The translations under genes and the position numbers were made by a program. Below the pieces are notes generated by a model. It ran no database searches. It saw nothing but the letters and a program-made list of their open reading frames with translations, and was not told where the DNA came from. This document shows, piece by piece, positions 55,055-64,000 of a stretch of 64,000 bases of DNA. The stretch is from Desmodesmus armatus (taxonomy: Eukaryota; Chlorophyta; Chlorophyceae; Sphaeropleales; Scenedesmaceae). The stretch covers positions 124,001-188,000 of the forward strand of contig VIIQ02000712.1 in assembly GCA_007449985.2 (NCBI GenBank), written 5' to 3'. The first letter of the stretch is position 1; the number at the start of each line of letters is the position of its first letter.

Positions 55055-57348
55055 TCATCCCCAGACGCCCCTCCCACCCCAGCCCGGCTGAGCCACTCCA
55101 GCACCCCACGTGTTTCCCGCCCATGTGTTGCCTCCACCCCAGCCCCCGTTCCACCCTCCACCCCCACCGCACCCCCATTGCCCCGGCGTACAGCACTGCC
55201 CATTCATGCAGCTCTGCCCACTACTGCAGCACATGCTGTTGCAGCAGGTACTGCCGGGCTGGCAGACAGTCGAGCCGCAAGAGAAGGCCCCAGCGGCAAC
55301 GCATTGCCCATTCACGCAGTTGCCGGTGTTGCAGCAGCTGCCGCCGCATGCATTGCTACCAGGGGGGCAGCACATGCTACCTACACAGACGCCGCTGCAG
55401 CACTGGCCGTTGCATATGGTCTGTCCTGATGCACAGCACTGGCCGTTGCCAGCACATGTAGTGCCTGTGTTTGATGAGGATGGCGCGATACGGTAGCAGC
55501 AGCAGCAGCAGCACAGCACAGCAGAGCAGGAAGCATGAGCAGATGTTCGCATAGCTTGGGTGGGTGCTGGCTGACAGCTGTGCTACCATGGCTGCCGCAC
55601 AGCAGGATTGTGCATTCAAGCCACACAAAGTACGTGAAGTACTGCATATTGCCGCTCACTAGTCACTAGTCAACTGCTGCATGTGCATCACATGCAATGC
55701 CTTTCACCTGACTACACACACTGCTGCAGCTGCACTAGGTTGGGAATGCTGCTACTTAGCTATCAAAACATATCAGCACGATTGCATCAGCCTTCCTGCA
55801 GGCTGCGACAACCGTTCCCACCCTCACCTGCCGCACAGAGGGGTCAGGCTGAAGTCTAAAAACCCTAAACTCTTACCCTACACCTAAACCCTAGCTCCAA
55901 CTACCGTTTCCACCCTCACCTGGCACACAGAACGACATGCCACACGGAGTGCTTCCCGCAGGTGCACACTGATTACCGATGCAGCTACTGCCGGCCGGAC
56001 AGCACTGCTGATTGCACACCTGCTGCACAGGGCAGCACCTGCCGGCAAGGCACTGCTGCCCTGCCTGACAGCAGGTACTCCCACACACCAGGGAGGGATC
56101 GCTACAGCAGACTCCAGAGATACATTGCCCCGTACAGCACTGCCCCGAGCATAGTATCTGCCCAGTGCTGCAGCACGTGCCAGTCCCAATGCCGCTTTGA
56201 AGACACGTCTGTCCTGCTAGACAGCAGCTCTGTCCACAGATATTCGCCTGGGTGCAGCAGGTGCTGCCGCCGAGGCAGGTTTGGCCAGTCTGACAGCAAT
56301 TGGGGCCACAGACGCTGGCTGGATTGCAGCAGCCGCCGCCTGGGAGGACACCCCCGATTGGACAGCACTGGCCTGTGATTGGGTCGCATTGCTGGTCGGC
56401 TGCGCAGCAGCGGCGGTTGCTGGTAGAGCCGCAGCTCCGGGAGGTTGGGCAGCAGGCGCCGTTGATGCAGGTGCTGCCGGAAGGGCTGCACAGCAGGTAC
56501 ATATATGGTGAGGGGTTGGGTGTGTGGCATGCTAGACTAGCACACCCCTGACCCTTCCAGCCCGAGGGCATGGAGGGGCTGCAGCAGGGGGGGTATGGTC
56601 AGGGGTGGGGTGAGTAAGTGAGTGAATGACCTGGCCCGATGCGCTGTCCTTCTGCAGCTGCATATTTTTACAGTGACCAAGGGGGGCGCAACCCCACCGG
56701 CCGGCCACGCACAACTCAGTCGAGTCTGCAGCTGTATGCAGCTAGGGACAGGGTTGAAGGGTATCCCTCTGCACCCTGAAGATTACCAGTATCCTTCAAG
56801 TATCAAGATCCACTGTATCCTTGAGCCGTGTTGGCTCCCTATAGGTGTTCAAGCACGTCCTGCTTCATGTAACAGTAACAGTAAACGCACAAGTACCACT
56901 GTGATAGTAACAGGAAACGCACAAGCACGCGACTATGTCTCGCTCACCAGCAGGTGTTGCCACAAGCCTGGCCAGACAGGCAGCACGTAGTCTTCCCCAC
57001 GCAGACCTGCCCCGTCGCACAGCACGACGCGCCACACATCTGCGAAGGCGCACAGCATGTCGTGCCTCTGAAACACTGTTGGGTCGAGGCACAGCAGCTG
57101 CTCAGACACACACTGTCGCTAGGGCAGCACTTGCCGCCCACCCACATAGTGTCCCCGGCGCATGTGGGACGGTCGCTCTGCAGCCGCTGCTGTGTTGCGA
57201 CTTCGTCTGGTACGAAGAACATCTGCGCAGTGCTGCCTAGGTTGATGCATTGGCTGCCTCCCACGCAGACTTGAGGGGCGCGGCAGCAGCTCTGCTGGCC
57301 TGGGGGACCACACAGCAACGACCTGGGGCTGAGGGTGTTGCAGGACAT

Positions 57349-57385
<37 letters not shown>

Positions 57386-57486
57386 CAGCAGGCAGCAGGA
57401 AGCGGGGTGGCAATTGCGGCAGCAGGTTTAGTGGCAAGGCACTCTAAAACTGTAAGAGCTACAGCATGTTTGCAGTAGGATGACAT
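55055..57486 (-). CDS. secreted cysteine-rich repeat protein with Gly/Trp tail
   Basis: Exons (minus): 57486-56948, 56485-55920, 55464-55055; phases agree and give 504 aa. The N-terminus has a long Leu-rich hydrophobic core (about residues 30-46, encoded by a CAG/CTG run), read as a signal peptide or anchor. The rest is dominated by short repeats of the pattern CCxxGQxC..G..CC (for example CCQTGQTCLGGSTCC, CCSTGQILCSGQCC, CCNSMCCSSGQSCMNGQCC), so nearly all cysteines occur as CC or CxxxC pairs and could form a disulfide-rich extracellular rod. The end is Gly/Trp-rich (GWNGGWGGGNTWAGNTWGAG). I know no exact family; granulin-like or cell-wall Cys-rich proteins are possible analogies only. A hydrophobic frame just downstream (54.5-54.8 kb) could be an alternative last exon. 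Confidence 0.75.
57343..57394. repeat. CAG trinucleotide run
   Basis: About 14-15 CAG/GCAGCA units; on the gene strand it encodes the poly-Leu signal core of the Cys-rich protein, so repeat-length change would alter the signal peptide. Confidence 0.9.
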
Positions 57487-57713
57487 AAGGAGTGCATCAC
57501 TCAGTCAAAGTCAACTTGCAGCAAGGGAAGGGCTGCTTGGTCAAGGACAAAACGCAACACAGCGCCGGGCCCACTCATACAACTTGGATACGTGGTTGCT
57601 GGCCCAGATGTGCACCCAAAGTGGTGTGTTCACACATGCTAGTCATCATGGCATGTATCTGTTTGTGGCAAGCCATGTGTCAACACACCCAGCTGGACTA
57701 CATTGCTAGCTCA

Positions 57714-57752
57714 GGGTTTAGGGTAACAACAACCCTAAACCCTAAACCCTCA
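57714..57752. repeat. interstitial telomere-like repeats
   Basis: GGGTTTAGGGT is followed within 10 bp by three CCCTAAA heptamers on the same strand, so the patch is inverted. TTTAGGG is the plant-type telomere unit found in several green algae. Confidence 0.8.
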
Positions 57753-58166
57753 GTACACAAGCTCACCAGCAACTGCGCCCCACTGTGACTTCTCCCACTG
57801 CGCAGCAGCCTCCAGTAGGTGCAACAGCACCAATGGCACTGCAGCAGGGGGTCGCAGCATGGCACATAGCACATCACAGCACAGCACAGCACGCCGTGTT
57901 TGTGAACTTCATGCACCCTCGGGTTGGTACGATAGCGCAGTTCATTGACATGCAGAGCGTGGAAGCGTGTGTGTGCCCTGAAGACAGGTCCCATGCTGTC
58001 TCTGCCCTTGTGAGCGCTTAGTCCCATGAGCTGACAGATGCTTCCACCAGCATCAATACCGATGGGAACCCTCTGTTTGAAAAAAGCCTGTGCCTGTGCA
58101 GACCTATGGTCTGCATGTTGCAGCTGCTGTGGATGTATGACCACCTGCCAAACTTGCCAATTTTGG

Positions 58167-58305
58167 GTGCTATATAGGATGCCATACATAGGGTTCCAAC
58201 ATCAAGCTTGCTGACTGCACTACAGGAAGTTGGGGTGCTATATGGAAATGCCATACATAGGGTTCCAACATCAAGCATGCTGTCTGCACTACAGCAACCT
58301 TTCTA
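58167..58305. repeat. tandem duplication, about 70 bp x 2
   Basis: GGTGCTATAT..GATGCCATAC ATAGGGTTCCAACATCAAGC and the following GCACTACAG are repeated once with few changes. Confidence 0.85.
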
Positions 58306-59553
58306 GCCACCTATGCAATGCAGGAGACGAGGACTCACCAACAGATCCCAGTCAGCACATCACACTGCTGGGTCGCCGGGTTGCATGTGTTGACAACCCC
58401 ACAGTTGCCCTGTGCAGCCACACCTGGCAGAGTAGCAGCAGTGCAGCAAGCATGCTGTCATCTTCCCAACTGCTACGTGATCTACGTCTATGTGTCGTCA
58501 TGCAGAAGCTGCCTAGTACGTGCACCTGCATGCTTGCTAGCAAGGCCTGCAGCTGCCTAGCAGCCAGGCAGTCTCAACCCCAGACCTGCCCGTGCTGCAC
58601 AGCTGCTTTGTCACGCTGATTGATACAGTTTTCAGAGAACAGAAAGACGCTGTGTGTGTATCACTGCCCCTCTGCATGACTCTGCTGTTGCTGAGGGGAG
58701 TGGTCCCAGAAGTGATCAGCATGCCAGCTCACCTGGAGGTCGAGAGGCAGCCAGCAGCAACAGCAGCAGCTGCAGCAGCGATCTTCCCACATAGTGTGGG
58801 ACTCCGAGTGGTTGCTGTTGTCTTCGTCGCTGTGACGTGGCCAGTCTGTGGTACTCGGCTTCAGCTGACACACTGAGCTGGGGGTCCCCCTGGCTTATGG
58901 ATATGCTGCTGCCCCTGTCCCGCTGCATGGGTCGCAGCGGACATGTCATTCTGACTGTGCGCTGATCTGACTCTATGGTGATACTGCACCAGGACAGGAA
59001 CACAGCTATGCTTCGCCACCCAAACACATCTGCTGTTCCGATGAGTTCTGAGAATTCAAGTGACACTCGTCCGAGCGGATGGACAGCTCAGTTCAAACCC
59101 GCGAATAGTATTGAGCACAATGTTGCAGCAAGAGGATGAGCGGAGAGCGCCTAGACACAAAAGTCACTCGTGGTCACAGTTTGGTGCGTGGCAGAACACG
59201 TCAGACTTGCCTTTCACGGTACTGAAAGAAAATAGTGGCCAAAAAACGTATTTCTGGCGTGTGGGTGCGTCCGCCCACCTACTTCGCTAGGATTCAAAAC
59301 CACAGGGCCGCGGGCGGGTGTGGACCAGCACGCTGTGGCTGTTATCAACAAGCAATCAGAATCATCATGTGTGACCGTCTGTTGGGTGCGTAGCACCCTT
59401 GCCTGTCCCAGAGCAATACAGTGTATTGCTCCTGCCTTCTATACATCGCAGGCAGCTCTCGTCCATCCCCACCGTCACTTTCAACGTTATAAACAAGCGT
59501 ATACTGCTGCTGTTTGGTCGCTGGTCCTCTTTGCAATAACAGCAGTCGACATC

Positions 59554-61851
59554 ATGGCCATCGACAAGCAGCAGCTTCACGTGCAGGCTTGCTCGCGTTT
59601 CACCGAGACCAGCATACATTTCCTTTCCTCTGAAAATTCAATATCGACCCTACCCAGCTCCTCCCCAGAGCTGGACACAGAACAGCCTGGCACACCGGTG
59701 CGTGTGAGCTCATCAGGCAAAGCCTTTGCCGTCCTCACGCCGCAGTCCAGCCAAGAAGATGTCTCCACAGACGATATGTGCGCATCTCTTCAGCCGTTGC
59801 AGCGCGTGGGCGCATCTCCACCTTCAGCCAGGGTGCTTCAGCAGGAGGCAGAACAGAGGGCAGCAGCCCAGCAAACAGCAGCAGTCATCATTGCGTGCCT
59901 CACGTGGGTCGTCATTTCCTCGGCCACAATCCTCATCAACAAGCACATCATGGTGGACCTCTCGTGAGTGTTGGATGTGTTTGGTCCGTTGACCCTGGGC
60001 CAGGGAGTGCAACAGCAGATGCATGCAAGCGTGTGTGCTCGGTTCCCAACAGTCAGTGAAAGCTAGCAATCATTCAGTTGTGCAGGCAATTCAGCTGCCC
60101 GCATCAGTCCTGTTGATTTGAGCAAGATGCAGTGTGGGGAGGATTCGACAGCAACAAACATAGCGCGATTAATAACTTGCGGGCCTTCCAGCAGCTGGGC
60201 AGCTGCATACTCTCCCACTTGTGCTGGCTTGTGGAAGGAGCAAGGGACCTGTAGCGACACTTTATACACTGCTTGTCCTAAACGCGTTGGGGCTCTGGAA
60301 TATCAGCAGCCTGTCACTCAATCACGTGCGGCAGCACCCCAAATTGGGCAGTGGTACTCTGCTGGAAACCGGTTTGGTTGCCGCAGCCTCTCATCCTCTC
60401 AAGCAGCTTCTCACAGCAGCTGCCTGCCACTGCCCTTTGCTATCCAGGTTCCACTTCCCCGCAGCTGTGAGCGCCCTCGGCATGTTTGGCACTACAGTAG
60501 CCAGCTTCCTGGTCTGCCGTGTGTTCAAGCTGGTGCCGTGCAAGGTCACCATCACTCCCTACTTTTTCTGGACGCGCATCATGACAACTGGGTTCCTCAT
60601 CGCACTGAGCTTCCAGGCTGGCAACACAGCCTATCTGTACTTGTCAGGTGGGCAGTACATGGTGCAATGAGCCTGTGGGCAGCAGGCACGGGCATCAATA
60701 GGCAGTGTGTGCAGACGTAGCAGGCTGTCACACACAACAGGCGTGCTCTGCTTTGGGGGCAGGGGGGCAAGTAGCCGTTGGGAATGTTGCCAGTTGATAG
60801 CTGCGTGCCAGCATGCCCACAAGCAATTCCTGGTGTGCCCACCGCCAGCACATGAGGTTTGAGAAGCACCCTTGCTGCCGCATTTGCTTGCAGCTGGCAC
60901 TCATGATTCCTTACAGTGAAACCATGAGCTGTCGCTTGCGTGCCTGTCTTGCCTGTTTGTCTGTCGCTCGCTGCAGTTGCGTTTGTGCAGATGCTGAAAG
61001 CCTTCACGCCTGTCAGCACGATGCTGTCGAGCTTCATGTTCGGCCTGGAGAAACCCTCCGCCAAGCTCATAGCAGCAGTAGGCTGCATCAGCCTAGGCGT
61101 GGTGGTGTCCTCCTTTGGCGAGGTCAACTTCAGCACCTTTGGCGTACTGGCGATGCTTACCTCCATCGCGGCCGAGGGAGTTCGCACATGCTTGATGCAG
61201 CACATGCTGTCATCGAAACAGTTCCACCCGTTGGAGGCCTGGATGTACCTCGGCCCTGCTTGCATCATCTGGCTGCTGCTGCTGATCGGACTCGTCGAGG
61301 GTCAAGCCATCCGCGAGCAGCAGGCGCTCAGCATCGTGGCAGCGCACAAATGGTATTTCGCGTTCGCAGCCCTTGCTGGCTTCGCGGTCAACGCGCTTGC
61401 GATGATGGTGATCAAACTGGCGAGTGCGTTGACCCTCAAGGTGCTCGGCGTTTGCAAGGACGTCGGGCTCGTGACCTTTGGCGTTCTGCTTCTTGGAGAG
61501 AACGTCGCGCCTTTGCAGGTCGGAGGCTACAGCATCGCACTGTGTGGCTTTGCAGCATACAACTACATCAAGGCTGTCACACCAGCTCCTGCACTCGACC
61601 TGCCCAAGGTCGGCAAAGGAAGCAAAGGGCTGTCCCGCCAGGACAGCGTCGTTTACCTCAGCAGTAGCGATGGCAGCGGCGATGGCGGGAAGAAGGGGCT
61701 CAGCACGGCGTCCAGCAGGACCAGCAGCATGAGCCACTTGGCGCAGCAGCAGCAACAGTTCAAGATCGCGGCTTGCCACTCCTTCACGGATGCAACGCAC
61801 CCCCTGCTCGCCCCAACTGTCCCCCGCATGCTTTGCGTCAAAAGCCATTGA
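59554..61851 (+). CDS. TPT/nucleotide-sugar transporter family membrane protein
   Basis: Exons (plus): 59554-59963, 60448-60647, 60977-61851; splice phases match exactly and give 494 aa. The first 105 residues are Ser/Thr/Gln-rich and soluble. The membrane part starts at AAVIIACLTWVVISSATILI and has about ten hydrophobic segments typical of the drug/metabolite superfamily TPT group (FHFPAAVSALGMFG, FWTRIMTTGFLIALSFQAGN, FVQMLKAFTPVSTMLSSFMF, EGVRTCLMQHMLSSKQFHPL). The C-terminal signature ALTLKVLGVCKDVGLVTFGV is close to that of plant KD/KT-type Golgi or plastid exchangers. It likely antiports a sugar phosphate or nucleotide sugar for phosphate or a nucleotide monophosphate; the substrate cannot be read from the sequence. 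The hydrophilic tail is Ser/Gln-rich. ATG 59554 is chosen because it opens the conserved frame; in-frame upstream ATG 59320 would add an odd hydrophobic stretch. Confidence 0.92.
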
Positions 61852-64000
61852 AGGTCTGCATTTGTGATGGTGCTCTCCCCTTGGGTGCATACATATCATG
61901 CTGTGAGGTTGGTTTCCTGGGCTTGACTGCCGCAGGGCAGTGTCCGCAAGATCAGGATGGTTGTTGGGTCATGTTGCTGACTCAGCATACCTCCTCAACT
62001 CAAATCGGATGGGTAGTAGTATTGCTTGAAGTCTTGACAGCAGCGAGACACACATTGGCACACTGCGGCTGCATGCATGTTGCCAAGACGGTGTGTGGCA
62101 CACCTGTTGCCAAGTCTGGCTTGTTGTCCTTTGCCCGTGCGTGTGTGTGGTGAAGCTTTGACCAGCATTCGTTGGACAACTGCAGCACTCAGTGCTCAGG
62201 CTGAGGCTGGCAGTTTGGCATAGACAACCAATCCGACAGGTTCACTCAGAGACCGTCTTTGATAAGACGGTATCAGCAGGCTGTTCTTGGAGACTCTTGC
62301 CTTGGAGATGATCGCCTTTGCCAGCAGCATTGGCGGCAGCTTGTAGCATCAGCAGGATGTGGTAGTACTTTGACTTGGCGCCAGCGCTTCCCTCACCCAA
62401 GGGTGGGTGATGAGCACCGCGCAGATTTAGGTTGGCCTGGGTGGTATGGATGGGGACTTCCCATCCCAGTCAGTTCCTGTATCGGTCGGACCTCAGCAGA
62501 CAGTTATCGTGACAGCATGGCTGTGCCTTTGTGAGTAGGCGTGATTTCAGGCGTGATTTCATACCTGCCAGTGTGTATTGCAGCTGCAATACACACTGCC
62601 GCAGCTTGACGTCAGACTAACAGCACTGTTTGAGGACTTTGTATGCAGGATGCTTGACCACCAGCTTATCGGTACTGTCACCAGCATTTCGTCTTGACCA
62701 CTGCGGCCCGGGGTGTGCAGTTTTCAGGGAAGCTCGGCTAACTAGGCCCGGGGGGCTCTTGCATTGTGGGTAGCGTGGGCCAAATGTGGTGCTCAGCACG
62801 GCTGTATGGGCTTGGGCGCCCGTTTACAAGGCCACAATCTCGTTTGGTGCTCAGCAGGGTGTTCAGAGAGGCCTGACCGATGACCTTGACCATTCCAGCA
62901 GTTGTCACGACAAGGCCGTTCAGCAGTTGTCGCGCGCATGAACAGCATATTGCCAGTGGGACAGGGACCTCATTGAGAGAGGTACATCAACCCAGCAAGT
63001 GCCAGTGCACCAATTGGGCCACGTGGCCCGGACAGGCTGAATGTGCGGGTGCTGGCTGCAACCACATTCAACAGCGCATGATGACAGCTCAGCACCCACC
63101 GTATGAGCAGGTCAAGTGCCGCCTTTGCTGGCCACGCTAGTCAGTACTGACGGGTTGCCTTGTGCAGCGATTGCAGCCAGGCTGCATGTGCCATTGACGG
63201 CGCCCCATCGATGCAGCAGATCAAACAGGTATTCTGAGTTGACGCCATGCAAGCCCGCAGCATTGAGGCAGGAGGTTGGTGCGGCAGTGCCACGTGGCAC
63301 TGCCAGTGCACTGGCAGGTTTTGTGGTCACGTGTGGCCCCTGCCACGGTGTGTTTTTGCGGCTTGGGCAAGCTCTGCTGGGCCTTTGTATGCCGTGTGTA
63401 TGTTTGTTTGTGCCCAGCCTTGCCAGTAGTATGCCACATGCGATGAGCCATGGCTCTGCCATCTGGCAATGGTGACTGCTTTTTGAAGGTGGTTTGCTGG
63501 GTGACTGGCCGCCAGTGCGCCTCAGGCTCACTTCAGTGCAGTGCTCATACTATCCGCAGTGCGCCATGATTGCGCCTTCCTGATTCCAATCATCAAACCG
63601 GGGTCGGACCCCCCCCCCAGCCACGTCAACTGCCCCTCTAAGGCATGGCATTCCATCGGGCAGTTGTCTTGAGCACTGTAGGCATTCCAAGTGTGACACT
63701 GACACTTCACCTCTTCAAGTTATCGTGCGCACCTGTGTCACCAATCTGTGGCAGCGCGGCTGTTTGTGTGTGCCCCGGGGCCGACTGTCAAATTTGCAGT
63801 AGTTGGGTTGCATGCATGTTTGTCTTCCTGCAGCCAGGGTTCTTCCTGTGGACTTTTCTGCCTTACTGTGATTTTGACACCTTGTGCGCGTCAGTATGCG
63901 CTGGGGCTATGTTTGGCTGAAGGGGTCTCCTAGTGCTGCAGTTCTTTTATGTGCTGCCGCAGCGCCCCCAGCTGCGGCTCTGCTGGCACCTTTGGGTTTG
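61852..64000. other. downstream region with no recognised gene
   Basis: Only short overlapping frames are seen. A perfect 30-bp palindrome (62569-62598, CAGTGTGTATTGCAG and its complement) and a 22-bp palindrome GGCAGTGCCACGTGGCACTG.. (near 63287) are present. The minus frame 63265-63112 (VNSEYLFDLLHRWGAVNG) looks faintly protein-like but stands alone. Confidence 0.45.

Larger units (their letters stand above)
57487..59553. other. intergenic region between divergent Cys-rich and transporter genes
   Basis: Both flanking genes are transcribed outward, so two promoters should lie here. It contains a telomere-like patch (57714-57752) and a 70-bp tandem duplication (58167-58305). No gene is supported. 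Confidence 0.5.

Noticed and set aside
54507..55196. Minus-strand frame with two hydrophobic segments near its end
   Set aside because: The preceding Cys-rich exon already ends in a stop in a joined frame, and no splice junction linking the two is compelling. Kept only as a possible alternative exon.
59320..59553. Upstream in-frame ATG for the transporter
   Set aside because: The added residues include an isolated hydrophobic stretch without family precedent; ATG 59554 gives a normal soluble N-terminus. Not excluded by sequence alone.
62569..62598. Perfect 30-bp palindrome as a terminator or attachment site
   Set aside because: Isolated, not next to any recognised gene, and no evidence of function; short palindromes are common in this window.

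Overview
The window is nuclear DNA of a green alga, most likely Chlorophyceae (Chlamydomonadales or Sphaeropleales). The evidence is intron-dense genes with GT-AG introns, a CTG/CAG and GCTGT microsatellite background, plant-type proteins (starch synthase III with three starch-binding modules, an ARIA-type ARM/BTB protein, a plant cytosolic-group pyruvate kinase, a DEG9-type protease) and scattered TTTAGGG-like tracts. Genus is not determined. All exon models were built by hand from splice signals, homology and reading phase. Each complete model closes in frame, which is strong internal support.

Layout. 747-4103 (-): LARGE-like GT49 glycosyltransferase, 652 aa. 5101-11659 (-): ARIA-like ARM-repeat/BTB protein, 17 exons, 804 aa. 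About 11.7-18.8 kb: gene-poor, with dispersed and tandem repeats, a degraded Crypton-like tyrosine recombinase fragment and an unidentified repeated coding-like module. 18858-28023 (-): pyruvate kinase, 17 exons, 701 aa, with a duplicated alternative last exon. 29222-34890 (-): DEG9-type serine protease, 11 exons. About 35.3-52455 (+): starch synthase III, about 30 exons, about 1580 aa, divergent from the protease. 55055-57486 (-): cysteine-rich secreted protein, 3 exons, 504 aa. 59554-61851 (+): TPT/nucleotide-sugar transporter family protein, 3 exons, 494 aa. 61.9-64 kb: nothing convincing. I saw no tRNA, rRNA, CRISPR or operon structure.

The genes do not form one pathway, although starch synthase III and pyruvate kinase are both carbon-metabolism enzymes. 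The most unusual content lies in the introns. First, in three genes (pyruvate kinase, DEG9, SS3) partial copies of exon edges, usually with the splice site and some intron, are repeated inside the adjacent intron ('exon echoes'), and one pyruvate kinase copy is a complete second terminal exon. Second, at least seven introns of pyruvate kinase and SS3 contain long near-perfect foldbacks (arms of about 45-95 nt) that resemble long algal small-RNA precursors; one SS3 foldback carries exon-edge sequence. Third, several echoes abut telomere-like G-rich tracts, hinting at a repair-based origin. These points are inferences from the sequence and need RNA data and genome-wide counts.
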